NCBI RefSeq assembly: GCF_004348535.1
Contig: NZ_SMJX01000053.1
Span: 1-37,134 of the forward strand
Source of the DNA: Actinomadura sp. KC216
GTDB lineage: Bacteria; Actinomycetota; Actinomycetes; Streptosporangiales; Streptosporangiaceae
DNA: 37,134 nucleotides
Direction: 5' to 3'
Positions 18,401-25,412 of this stretch are shown here, piece after piece; the first letter of the stretch is position 1, and each line of letters begins with the position of its first letter. Both the position numbers and the translations under genes were made by a program. Below the pieces are notes generated by a model that did no database searches, had not been told where the DNA came from, and saw only the letters and a list, made by a program, of their open reading frames with translations.

Positions 18401-18900
18401 GTGTGCCGGACGAGCGTTGTCTTCCCGGACCCGGAGGCGCCGATGACGGCGAAGACCCGCCCGTCCCCGAGGAAGGACCTCAGCGTCCGGTGCTCGTCCG
18501 GCTCCTCGGGCGGCAGCAACCCGATCCCGGCGTCGTCGTAGGCGGCTTGGCCGCCCCAGGGGCGCAGGCGCACGTGGACGTAGATCTGGCGCATGTGCAG
18601 CACAGACTCGCCCTGCGTCACCACCCCGATCGTCTCCATGTCGACGACCGAGGCCCGCAACTGCCGGAGGTAGGCGCGCCGCTCGCCGCCTATTGGCAGA
18701 AGCCTCCCTCGGGCGGATGGCTGGGGGCCTTGGGCGACCTGGAGGGAGAACACCGAGGCGAGCACGGCGAAGCCGAATGCCAAGTAGGCCCAGTGCCAGC
18801 TCAGCTTCCCGTCGTCTAGGACCTGGTTGGTCGCCACCCCGCAGGCGACCACGGCCGCCGCGCCGGCCGCCACCAGCACCCGCACGTTCGCACGCCCCAT
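15454..18900 (-). CDS. Membrane-anchored NACHT NTPase (NLR-like, putative defence)
   Basis: This is a 1148-residue protein. Two hydrophobic segments at about 6-23 and 36-56 should hold it in the membrane with the rest in the cytosol. The NACHT domain follows: Walker A GASGSGKT at 154-161, Walker B LVLLDGLDEI at 234-243, a sensor-like VVTSRPHGY at 269-277, and the NPLLLTMIVNVHR helix at 348-360. FAHLTLQEYLAA lies near residue 475, as in STAND/NACHT proteins. A later segment with FVTWLNTLFDDG and CRLPTPSELAHP resembles the formylglycine-generating-enzyme (SUMF1-like) fold. The C-terminal third is helical and very rich in Asp, Arg and Ala. Some bacterial NACHT proteins protect against phage; that role here is inference. 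The gene stands alone, and its 3' end overlaps a secreted-protein remnant. Confidence 0.82.
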   Translation of the reverse strand: MGRANVRVLVAAGAAAVVACGVATNQVLDDGKLSWHWAYLAFGFAVLASVFSLQVAQGPQPSARGRLLPIGGERRAYLRQLRASVVDMETIGVVTQGESVLHMRQIYVHVRLRPWGGQAAYDDAGIGLLPPEEPDEHRTLRSFLGDGRVFAVIGASGSGKTTLVRHTALAMCDQRRVNWRRRQLPVLLYLRDHVDLILQEEQPRLAEVATSAGWLEGRISADWLAKRMDRGRCLVLLDGLDEIADEGDRKRVVAWTRRQIERYPSAAFVVTSRPHGYQANPIPNADVLQVQRFTADQIGQFLHHWYYAVECRARGRTGKHVRRLAAREADDLLGKLQSIPAVYELAANPLLLTMIVNVHRYRSALPRSRAALYAEMCDVLIHRRQEAKDLTDATGLDGPRKERVMSHLALHMMREQFRDIPVDSARNAIRRPLRKVTDGDRITPEVFLTEIRKSGLLMQREHSGFGFAHLTLQEYLAAARIQERPGDYLHLLTEGVNDPWWRETTLLWAACGDATPVIEACLASGTIHALTLAFDCADEALEVSPETRDRLNRLLTSPSAPDLDDETTLQRHRLLAAVLASRVLREVVWLGATAVTSRPVTRKLYNLFALHEQASGRHVPAVAADDEPATGVWANDAKRFVTWLNTLFDDGTACRLPTPSELAHPDASVLSALTAHTIWTGEGQRAFLHRSGRVPWPYTPTRHRIAKCPTEVVQHLRSTLQLAQVSATDPDPRHLLGYLAAFAELFTAHGSDQPDLEAVLAFDRARELAGTFDLALRLAIDLRPAHDRAWTDALGVVYALDSVLALDLRLVRDRTRERDLAPDLVHKLDRAGALLREPNDPHRLNATRTLIGTLIDELTEASRLYGCLTAEVDRARDRARSRARHIDDNDHGTLVVLRHALGQDGDYARDLSGDRSARTDALALAHAHALAVVRNAEDGTGPAVDMARRETLDRSRALAQDIARAATREIARTIAQEFARDYGPRFREALATTVLASSVLLSSWPTAVLGPRTIDGRAQPAFECFLAETLDRAAVGRTSTGEDPYRAIHEVAAAVRHAWPPLPAEILALVSSVHDLVGPVLDRTAPADRRVLTVASAGLLAAMVPLLSHAGRFQGIVDRLAQALGSLLVLADRESGPSPNEAILLVRV

Positions 18901-19483
18901 GCCACCCCGCCCCTTTGCCCGTCATCGCAGCGTGCCACGGCCTGACAGCGGCCCTGACCAATCACACTGAACACTGAAATACGGACACGAAACCGGTGGT
19001 TCACCAACCTGTTGCAAAGCGGGCGCGGCGGCCCTGGACACTAAGGGTGGTCCGGTAGGGGGCGGGTCTCGTATGCGCCGCTACCCCACCACCTTCCGAC
19101 CGGGTCGGTATGTGACCAGTGCAGGGCCAGAATCCGTAGTGCAGCTTCTGGGCCGAGTTGGTTATCGACGGGCCCCCAAGGGTCGAAATCGCAATGGGTC
19201 GAGGTCAGGATCGGGGGGATCGCAGACGACTCCCTGAATAGCCCCTGGTTTCTCCCGATTGGTCCAGACCTTCGTAGTGCCTCTCGGTCGAGAGGTGCAG
19301 CTGCGCGGGGGCTCTCAGCTGCGGACGTCACGGGCACTACATGCGCTGGTGATGAGGTGGGACTGGGGTGTCCCGTCCACTTACTGCTCAGCCGGTAGAC
19401 GACAACGTAGGGCGCGCTGGTTTGTGTTCTTGAGCGAATCGGGCCTTCGTAGCCGAGGTCCGCTGCGTCGTGGTCGTTTACTG
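18901..19483. other. Intergenic stretch between NACHT and SUKH genes
   Basis: No convincing gene. A minus-strand frame running out of the SUKH gene to 19041 reads somewhat like protein near its end (HCDFDPWGPVDNQLGPEA) but has no own start and poor GC at third positions. It may be a decayed tail. The bases just upstream of 18900 should include the NACHT promoter, but none is clear. Confidence 0.4.
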
Positions 19484-20566
19484 CTACGGCGACGCTCTCC
19501 CACTCAACCTGCGCGCAAGCGTGCGGAAAGCTGACGCGGGAACGTCCTCGAGAGTTTCCGACAGTGCCATACTCAGCCACTCCGGCAACGACAGGTTCAA
19601 GGGGAACAAGGCGTCATCGTGACCGGGATCGAGGGATTCGGCTCGCGGGTACGGGCCTATTGGATCCCAGACCCAGATGGAGCCCCGGTCGTCGCGGCAG
19701 TCAACCAGCAGCCAGACGGCGCTTCCCCAGTCGCACACCCAGACCATGCCGTCGGGGACAAACTGATCCTCACCCGAACTGAACAGTTCGTGCTGACTGA
19801 CTATGTCCGCCCAATGGTCGGGCGCCAGCGTTCCGGGAACACCAAGCACGCCGCCTCGGGGACCGAAGCCGCCATTCGCCACCTCGAGGTAGAGGCGGCG
19901 AAGCAGCACGGGCAGGTGGTGGCCGATCTTCTGTTCAGCGTCGGCGACCGCCGCAGCCGAGGCGGGCGGTGGCAGCGAGCCCAGTTTGGCGGCGGCCGCC
20001 AGTATCTGGCTGTCGTCCAGCCGATCGGCGATGTCCATGGACGGGAAAGCGCTGGGCTCGTCGGGCACACGGCGCCGTTCGGCGATGGCCTGGAGGCTAG
20101 ACGTCTCAAATGCCTTCTCGAGCGTACCGGCAAGCGACTCGGTGAGCCATTCTTTGAATGCCATGTTCTGTGGGAAAAGGCGGACGAAGTCGGCATCCTC
20201 TGGTCCGTTGGGGTCCCATCCCCACATCGGACCGGACGGATCGCGACAGTCGACGACGGACCAGATTCCGCAGCCCCAGTCGAAGAGCCACAGCAACCCC
20301 GGATAGGCCCCTTCCTCGTTGAACGTCTCGCGAAACTCGGTAGCGTCGGCCCAGTCGGGGTGGTGCTCATAGTCGCTGCCGGCAAGACCGAGAATCCCTT
20401 CCCGGGGACCGAAACCGCCGTTCGCGGCCTCGAGGTAGAGCCTGCGCAGCAGCGGCGGCAGGGGACAGCCGACCGCTTGCTCGACCGCTGCGACCGCCTC
20501 GGGTGACGCCGGTGGCAGCAAACCAGGCAAGCGCTGGATCTTCTCGACGATCTCGTCCTCGGTCAC
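19484..20566 (-). CDS. Tandem SUKH (SMI1/KNR4) immunity protein
   Basis: This 360-residue protein carries two SUKH-type domains in tandem. Repeat 1 is at about 1-165, with LPPLLRRLYLEAANGGFGP, then WLFDWGCGIWSVVDCRD and GWDPNGP. Repeat 2 is at about 185-345, with LPVLLRRLYLEVANGGFGP, then WVCDWGSAVWLLVDCRDD and VWDPIGP. SUKH proteins are typically immunity proteins that bind and block secreted or contact-dependent toxins. The start is firm: GGAGGA lies 7 bases before the GTG. A deaminase-like toxin tip is encoded 87 bp upstream on the same strand, the usual toxin-then-immunity order. The two repeats are similar enough to imply internal duplication, which could widen toxin specificity. Confidence 0.85.
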   Translation of the reverse strand: MTEDEIVEKIQRLPGLLPPASPEAVAAVEQAVGCPLPPLLRRLYLEAANGGFGPREGILGLAGSDYEHHPDWADATEFRETFNEEGAYPGLLWLFDWGCGIWSVVDCRDPSGPMWGWDPNGPEDADFVRLFPQNMAFKEWLTESLAGTLEKAFETSSLQAIAERRRVPDEPSAFPSMDIADRLDDSQILAAAAKLGSLPPPASAAAVADAEQKIGHHLPVLLRRLYLEVANGGFGPRGGVLGVPGTLAPDHWADIVSQHELFSSGEDQFVPDGMVWVCDWGSAVWLLVDCRDDRGSIWVWDPIGPYPRAESLDPGHDDALFPLNLSLPEWLSMALSETLEDVPASAFRTLARRLSGRASP

Positions 20567-20653
20567 GGGTTTGTCCTCCGATCAGCTGCACGGCGGTCGG
20601 TGTGGGAGGGGATCCGCTCCGATCCCCTCCCGTCAGCGCGCCGGTCGACCAGG

Positions 20654-21064
20654 CTACCGGCGGCTCCCTCTGAATCCGCCGCCGCTTCCGCGGCCGCCAC
20701 CAGATCCGTGAGAGAAGATTCCTGACCAGTAGCTGCGGGCTGTAACCCAGGTCGCCGTTTTCCCGCTGATACCGAACTTCTCTCGGAGGGTCTTGAGGAG
20801 TTGTCCGTTGACCTGGGTTCCTACAACCATTCCGTTCGATCCCATTTTCACGCTCTTGGCCGGGTCTCCGATGAACTTGTTGATGTTGCCCGCGCACGCC
20901 TTCGAACAGATCCGGCTGGTCGTGAACGCGGTCTGAACGCTGATGATACGACCCCCCAGGTCCTTGATCTGCTGGGCGACGTTGGCGCGGAAGTTCGCCG
21001 CTGCCTGCTCGGCATGCCCAGCGGTGCTGCCCGACGGCGCTCCCGGCGCCCTATAGATGGTCAC
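20654..21064 (-). pseudogene. C-terminal deaminase-like toxin tip (truncated polymorphic toxin)
   Basis: From the GTG at 21064 the frame encodes 136 residues. HAE at 17-19 and C53/C57 (RICSKACAGN) fit the HxE and Cx(n)C zinc-binding pattern of the toxin deaminase superfamily, although CxxxC is wider than the usual CxxC. The tail is Gly-, Ser- and Arg-rich. The frame continues upstream without a start (GLPKDLERDLTKYG precedes the GTG) for about 35 codons to a TGA inside the cysteine desulfurase pseudogene. The GTG has no ribosome-binding site. The delivery part of the original toxin is therefore lost and this is an orphan toxin tip. It is followed by a SUKH immunity gene. The enzyme class is a motif-based inference. 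Confidence 0.5.
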
Positions 21065-21075
21065 GCCGTACTTGG

Positions 21076-22328
21076 TCAGATCTCTCTCCAGGTCCTTCGG
21101 CAGACCCGACTGGCTTGGGCGCTGGCGGTGATCTGCCGGACGGCCTGGTCGATGTCAGTGGGGGTGGTCCAGCGGCCGATGCTGAGGCGCAGCGCCGAGG
21201 TCGCGCGGTCGGTGTCGTGGTGCATGGCCTGCAGCACCGGGGAAGGCTGCGGAGTGCCGGTGTGGCAGGCCGAGCCGGTGGAGGCGGCGATGCCGGGCGT
21301 GGCGGCGAGCAGGTCGGTGCCGCGCAGGCCGGTGATGCCGAGGTTGAGGGTGCCGGGCAGCCGATGGGTCGGGTGGCCGTTGAGGTAGACGCGGCCGGGG
21401 AGTTGCTCGTCCAGGGCCTGGTGGAGCCAGTCGCGCAGGGCCCGTAGCCGGTCCGCGCCGCCGCCGGTGAGGTCGGCGCGGGCCAGGTCGGCGGCGGTGC
21501 CGAGCGCGGCGGCCAGCGCCACCGGTTCGGTACCGGCGCGCAGCCCGTGTTCCTGCCCGCCGCCGGATACCAGAGGCTCCAGCACAGGCCGGGGCGGGCG
21601 AACAGGGCGCCGATCCCCGTGGGCGCGTACAGCTTGTGCCCTGCCAGGCTGAGCAGGTCGGCGCCGAGTCCGCCCATGTCGAGCGGGATCTTCCCGGCGG
21701 CCTGGGCGGCGTCGGTGTGCAGCGGCACGCCGTGAGCGCGGGCGACGCGCGCGAGGTCGGCGATGGGCTGCAGCACGCCGGTTTCGTTGTTGGCCGTCAT
21801 GATCGATACCAGTGCGGTGCGGGGCCCGATCGCTGCGGCCAGGTCGTCGGGGTCGACCAGACCGTGGGCGTCGACCGGCAGGTGGGTGCTCTGTGTGCCG
21901 TGGCGGCGGTGCAGGGCGCGGCAGGTCTCCAGCACCGTGGGGTGCTCGGTCGGCTGGGTGGTCACCTCGACGGCGCCCGGGTCACTGTGCGCGAGTACCA
22001 CCCCCGTGATGGCCAGCGCGTCGGCCTTCGACCCGCTGCCGGTGAAAACGATCCGCCCGGGGGTCGCGCCGATCAACGCGGCGACCTGCGCCCGGGCCCG
22101 GGCGAGCGCGGCGCGGGGCCGTTCGCCGTAGATGTGTCCGCTGGACGGATTGCCGAAATGCGTCATCAGGTGCGGCAGCATCGCCTCCGCCACCCGCGGG
22201 TCGACCGGGGTGGTGGCGTTGTAGTCCAGGTAGATCGGCCCACCGTCCAGACCGGGTGGGACCGGCGGCGCGATCTGATGACCGTCAGAGTGCGCGGTCG
22301 GGTGGCTGGTTGGACGGCTGGGGGTCAT
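21076..22328 (-). pseudogene. Cysteine desulfurase (NifS/IscS-like), frameshifted
   Basis: The ATG at 22328 opens a class V aminotransferase-like reading: IYLDYNATTPVDPRVAEAML, GNPSSGHIYGE, HTDAAQAAGKIPLD, and the PLP lysine in SLAGHKLYAPTG. Near 21585 the frame changes. The continuation, LEPLVSGGGQEHGLRAGTE with the active-site Cys in STGSACHTGTP, is one frame over. All other motifs are present, so a single indel (or a sequencing error) breaks the gene. The last 14 codons after ITASAQ read into the toxin-tip sequence and are not native. The ATG overlaps the stop of a rhodanese fragment (ATGA), suggesting an old sulfur-transfer operon. Confidence 0.8.
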
Positions 22329-22470
22329 GAGCGGGTCCCGGTGGCGATGGAGAGGCCGGCGCGTCGCCATGCGGGCATTCCGCCCGCCAGCAGCCGGGCG
22401 GGGCGGCCGTGCTCGTGCAGCGCCCGGACCGCGTCGGGGGCGAACACGCGGTACCGGCCGCGGCACGTGT
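22325..22470 (-). pseudogene. C-terminal rhodanese domain remnant
   Basis: The minus-strand frame ends in YRVFAPDAVRALHEHGRPAR followed by LLAGGMPAWRRAGLSIATG. This matches the end of the rhodanese domain of ArsR-rhodanese regulators. The active-site region reads CRGRYR, where the family has CRGPYC. Nothing recognisable remains of the N-terminal half or of the ArsR helix-turn-helix. The stop overlaps the start of the cysteine desulfurase by 4 bp, so the two were once one operon. Confidence 0.6.
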
Positions 22471-22897
22471 TGCTGCACCCTGGTGGTCCAGGACCGTCCG
22501 GCTCGGTGAGTTGCGGCTCGGTGAGCGGCGGACGGCCCTGGGATATTGACGCGGTCACCAGTAGTGGCCGGCCACCTTCTAGGCAAGACCGGCGGCGCGG
22601 CAGGGGACACAGGCAATCTGCGCACAGGCCATCACCAGGGCCGATCGCCTCACTGGGGACGGGCGCCGCGGCCCGGCTCGGTCCGCCGCCGCGCGTGCGG
22701 CGTACACACCAGGTGATGAGCTGTTCTGAGACCGCCTGTGTCCGGGGCGGCGCCGATGCGGTGTGCTGTGAGAGACGGCTCCGCCGCCGCGTCCCTGCGC
22801 CTTGGCCGCACCGCGGGCCCGCCCTCGATGTCGGAGGGACCGGGCGCGAAGCGCCCCGAAGCACAGGGCCGCCACGATGAAGGGGAGCGAGACGCTT
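22471..22897. other. Gap without supported gene
   Basis: This very GC-rich stretch separates the rhodanese remnant from the HPF-like gene. Open frames on both strands show no motifs or ribosome-binding sites. The plus-strand promoter of the HPF-like gene should lie here. Confidence 0.4.
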
Positions 22898-23257
22898 GTG
22901 ACCATTGACAGGCAGTCGGCCGCCATCGCCGGACGGCTCAGGCTCGGCACCGGCTTCGCCGATTCCGAACGCGATCAGATCGTCGAGTGCTTCACACCGC
23001 TCTGGACGCGGCTTCGGTCGTTCGAGCATGCCGCGGTCCAGCTCGAACTCAGCGTCAAGGACCGCGGGGGCGCCGGCCCGCTGGTGACCCTCACCTGCGA
23101 GATCGCCGGCCGGCCCGGCCTGGTGGCGACATCGTCCGAACACGACGTCACCGCCGCGCTGTTCGAGGTGCGGGACGGTCTCATGCACCAGGTCCAGGAC
23201 GCCAAGACCCGCCGCGAGCCCCGAATGAGACCCGGCTCCCGACACCGGCCGGCATGA
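22898..23257 (+). CDS. HPF/RaiA-like ribosome-associated protein
   Basis: This 119-residue protein fits the sigma-54 modulation/S30EA (HPF/RaiA) fold. An N-terminal strand-helix (RLRLGTGFADSERDQIVECF) is followed by beta strands (VQLELSVKDR, LVTLTCEIAGRPGL) and a closing helix (VTAALFEVRDGLMHQVQDAK). Such proteins bind the ribosome A/P-site region and silence it under stress. The GTG at 22898 is preferred because AGGGGAG ends 10 bases before it. An in-frame ATG at 22877 has no ribosome-binding site. It opens the stress-related cluster. The protein is short and lacks the long C-terminal dimerisation domain of long HPF. Confidence 0.65.
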   Translation: MTIDRQSAAIAGRLRLGTGFADSERDQIVECFTPLWTRLRSFEHAAVQLELSVKDRGGAGPLVTLTCEIAGRPGLVATSSEHDVTAALFEVRDGLMHQVQDAKTRREPRMRPGSRHRPA

Positions 23258-23285
23258 GCGTCCACGCCCTCGGCCCGCCGTGTCC

Positions 23286-23424
23286 ATGCGACCCGCGCGG
23301 CTCGGCGGCTTCCATGTCCTCTGGTGGTAGAGCGCGGGCACTCAAGGCGCGGTCTATCTCGCCGAGGCCGACGGCGGAGAACCGGTCGCCGTCAAACGGT
23401 GCGCTGATGCGGACTGCCGCACAT
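23286..23424 (+). pseudogene. Decayed Ser/Thr kinase N-terminus (duplicate of the kinase at 24459)
   Basis: From ATG 23286 the frame reads MRPARLGGFHVLWW then TAG at 23328-23330, and continues SAGTQGAVYLAEADGGEPVA to VKRCADADC. It lines up without gaps with LGGFRILGRLGEGGQGVVYL and AETGGGEPVAVKVM of the intact kinase 1.2 kb downstream. The glycine loop is destroyed by the stop and by Trp residues. Similarity ends soon after the ATP-binding lysine. It is a partial, decayed paralogue rather than a functional gene. Confidence 0.7.
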
Positions 23425-23961
23425 CACCCTGATGCCTGAAAGGGTGAGGAGTGAAGGCTCTCCAGGCCAGCCATACGCCGGCCGCCAGTGCGGCCAACGG
23501 CGCCCCGACGATCGCCTCTGTCAGTGTCATCCGGACGCGCTGGCCCCGCGTCCGGGCGTCGGCGCGCATCGGGACGGGGGAAGAGCGCGGCACCGTCGTA
23601 GCGGTCGTCGCGGCGAGGCCCACGTTCTCTCGGCGGCGAAATGGTGACCTGACCGGTGCTCATGGGGCCTCACCTGACACCCAGACGATTGCCGGCCGGG
23701 GGGCCGCCCGCGGTGCAACTCGCCGCGGTGGCGTATTCCTCGCGATCCGGGCCGCTCGGGGCAAACCACCTGGTCATCGGTCGTGGTGATGACCTCTTTG
23801 CGGATCAGCTGTTTCTTTCCTGACGCGGGCGGGATTGGCTTAGGGCGAACGAGCAGCCCCATTCCCGCGCTCCTGCGGAACACACGGGGCCCCTGCCTCG
23901 ACCGGTTCGGAAGACCGTCGCCTGGCAGCCGTCGATTCAAGGCTCGTCTAGGAGTTCGGTC
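23425..23961. other. Gap with a possible small minus-strand membrane protein and the glsB promoter region
   Basis: A minus-strand frame covering about 23400-23570 includes RMTLTEAIVGAPLAALAAGV and WLAWRAFTPHPF, which could be one membrane helix of a small protein, but I cannot confirm its start. The last 100 bases (about 23870-23961) are repeated before 27791 and include the shared box CGACCGGTTCGGAAGACCG at 23899-23917. Confidence 0.4.
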
Positions 23962-24282
23962 ATGGGCATCATCGCGTGGATCATCCTCGGCCTGGTGGCC
24001 GGTGTGATCGCCAGAGCACTGGTCCCCGGCGAAGACCCCCAGGGACTGATCGTCACCACCCTGATCGGCGTCGCCGGAGCACTGCTGGGAGGCTTCCTGG
24101 CCACCCGGTTGTTGGACGTCGACGGTGTCCAGGGATTCTTCGACCTCTCCACCTGGATCACCGCCATCGCCGGGTCCGCGGTCCTCCTGCTCGCCTACCA
24201 CCTCATCACCTCGCGCGGCGGCGGACGCGGCAACGGTCGGCGTTCCGGCCGGCGTCCCCGCAACTGGGCAAGCCGTGGATGA
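23962..24282 (+). CDS. GlsB/YeaQ/YmgE-family stress membrane protein
   Basis: This 106-residue protein has three hydrophobic segments at about 3-20, 30-48 and 64-83. It starts with MGIIAWIILGLVAGVIAR and continues with GLIVTTLIGVAGALLGGFLA, the pattern of the transglycosylase-associated (GlsB/YeaQ) family. These small inner-membrane proteins are linked to envelope and general stress, with no proven enzymatic role. The ATG follows AGGAG with 7 bases spacing. The tail of about 20 Gly/Arg-rich residues is longer than in typical members. Its 5' region is duplicated before 27791. Confidence 0.85.
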   Translation: MGIIAWIILGLVAGVIARALVPGEDPQGLIVTTLIGVAGALLGGFLATRLLDVDGVQGFFDLSTWITAIAGSAVLLLAYHLITSRGGGRGNGRRSGRRPRNWASRG

Positions 24283-24458
24283 CATGGCCCAGGACCGGTG
24301 GCGGATCTCCATCGGGGTCACCCACGAGCCGGCCACCTCGGTTCCGTGAGGTGCGGTTCCTGATGCCCGGCGCCGGCGAAATCGCCGTCGGTGGCGTCGG
24401 TCCGGGGTGTTCCGCGGCGGTACGGCGGCGCGGCGCGGCTTGACTGGAGTGGGACATC

Positions 24459-25283
24459 ATGGAGCCGTTGCGACCCGGCGACCCGGCATCGCTCGGCGGT
24501 TTTCGGATCCTCGGGCGGTTGGGCGAGGGCGGTCAGGGCGTGGTGTATCTCGCCGAGACCGGCGGTGGGGAGCCGGTCGCCGTCAAGGTGATGCACCGCG
24601 GCGATGACGAGCGGGCGCGGGCGAGGTTCGTCCGCGAGGTGGCCACGGCACGGCGTGTGAGGAGCCCTTGCACCGCCGCCGTGCTGGCCGCCGAGGTGGA
24701 CGGTGAGCGTCCCTTCATCGTGTGCGAGTACATCGCCGGGCCCTCGCTGCGGGACCTGGTCCGCCGGCAGGGTCCGCGCCGCGGTGGTGGGCTGGACCGG
24801 CTGGCGCTGGGCGCCGCCACCGCCTTGGCGGCCATTCACCATGCCGGCATCGTCCACCGCGATTTCAAGCCGGCCAACGTGCTGATCGGCCCGGACGGGC
24901 CCCGGGTGATCGACTTCGGGATCGCGCGGGCGCTGGAGGCGAGCACGAGCGCCACCAGCCAGGTGATCGGCACACCCTCCTACATGGCCCCTGAGCAGTT
25001 CTTCGGCGAACGCGCCGGCCCGGCGGCCGACATGTTCGCCTGGGCCACCACGATGGCCTACGCGGCGAACGGATCACCCGCGTTCGGCGATGACACGATC
25101 CCGGCCGTGATGCAGCGGATCCTCAACGAGGACCCCGAACTCGGACGCCTGTCGGGACGGCTGCGCACCCTGGCGGCGGCGTGCCTGGCCAAGGATCCGG
25201 CCCGGCGGCCCAATGCCGGGCAGGTGATGTGCGACCTGCTTCGGCCGCTTGCCGGTGCACCGCACGCGTTCACGCCCGGGTGA
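24459..25283 (+). CDS. Soluble Ser/Thr protein kinase (PknB-like catalytic domain)
   Basis: This 274-residue Hanks-type kinase has all main motifs: glycine loop GRLGEGGQGVVY at 19-30, ATP lysine K43 in VAVKVM, catalytic loop HRDFKPANV at 133-141, DFG at 152-154, and the activation-segment APE at 177-179 after a Thr/Ser-rich loop (ASTSATSQVIGTPSY). It ends right after the kinase domain (PNAGQVMCDLL). It has no transmembrane helix and no PASTA repeats, so it should act in the cytosol. GGAG lies 9 bases before the ATG. Substrates are unknown. STAS proteins encoded nearby are plausible targets, but nothing in the sequence shows it. A decayed copy of its N-terminus lies at 23286. Confidence 0.92.
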   Translation: MEPLRPGDPASLGGFRILGRLGEGGQGVVYLAETGGGEPVAVKVMHRGDDERARARFVREVATARRVRSPCTAAVLAAEVDGERPFIVCEYIAGPSLRDLVRRQGPRRGGGLDRLALGAATALAAIHHAGIVHRDFKPANVLIGPDGPRVIDFGIARALEASTSATSQVIGTPSYMAPEQFFGERAGPAADMFAWATTMAYAANGSPAFGDDTIPAVMQRILNEDPELGRLSGRLRTLAAACLAKDPARRPNAGQVMCDLLRPLAGAPHAFTPG

Positions 25284-25412
25284 AAGGCCGCTGACGATTC
25301 GTGCCGTAGCACGTCCCGGTTCGCGGCCCTCCCTTCCCGGGATACCGCCGATACGCGCCGAACCGATCACCTCGGCCGATCACCATGGGCGGGTGGAGGA
25401 GATAGGTGATGT

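Noticed and set aside
17185..18819. Plus-strand 544-codon open frame opposite the NACHT gene
   Set aside because: Antisense shadow of the NACHT gene; low-complexity composition and no start signal.
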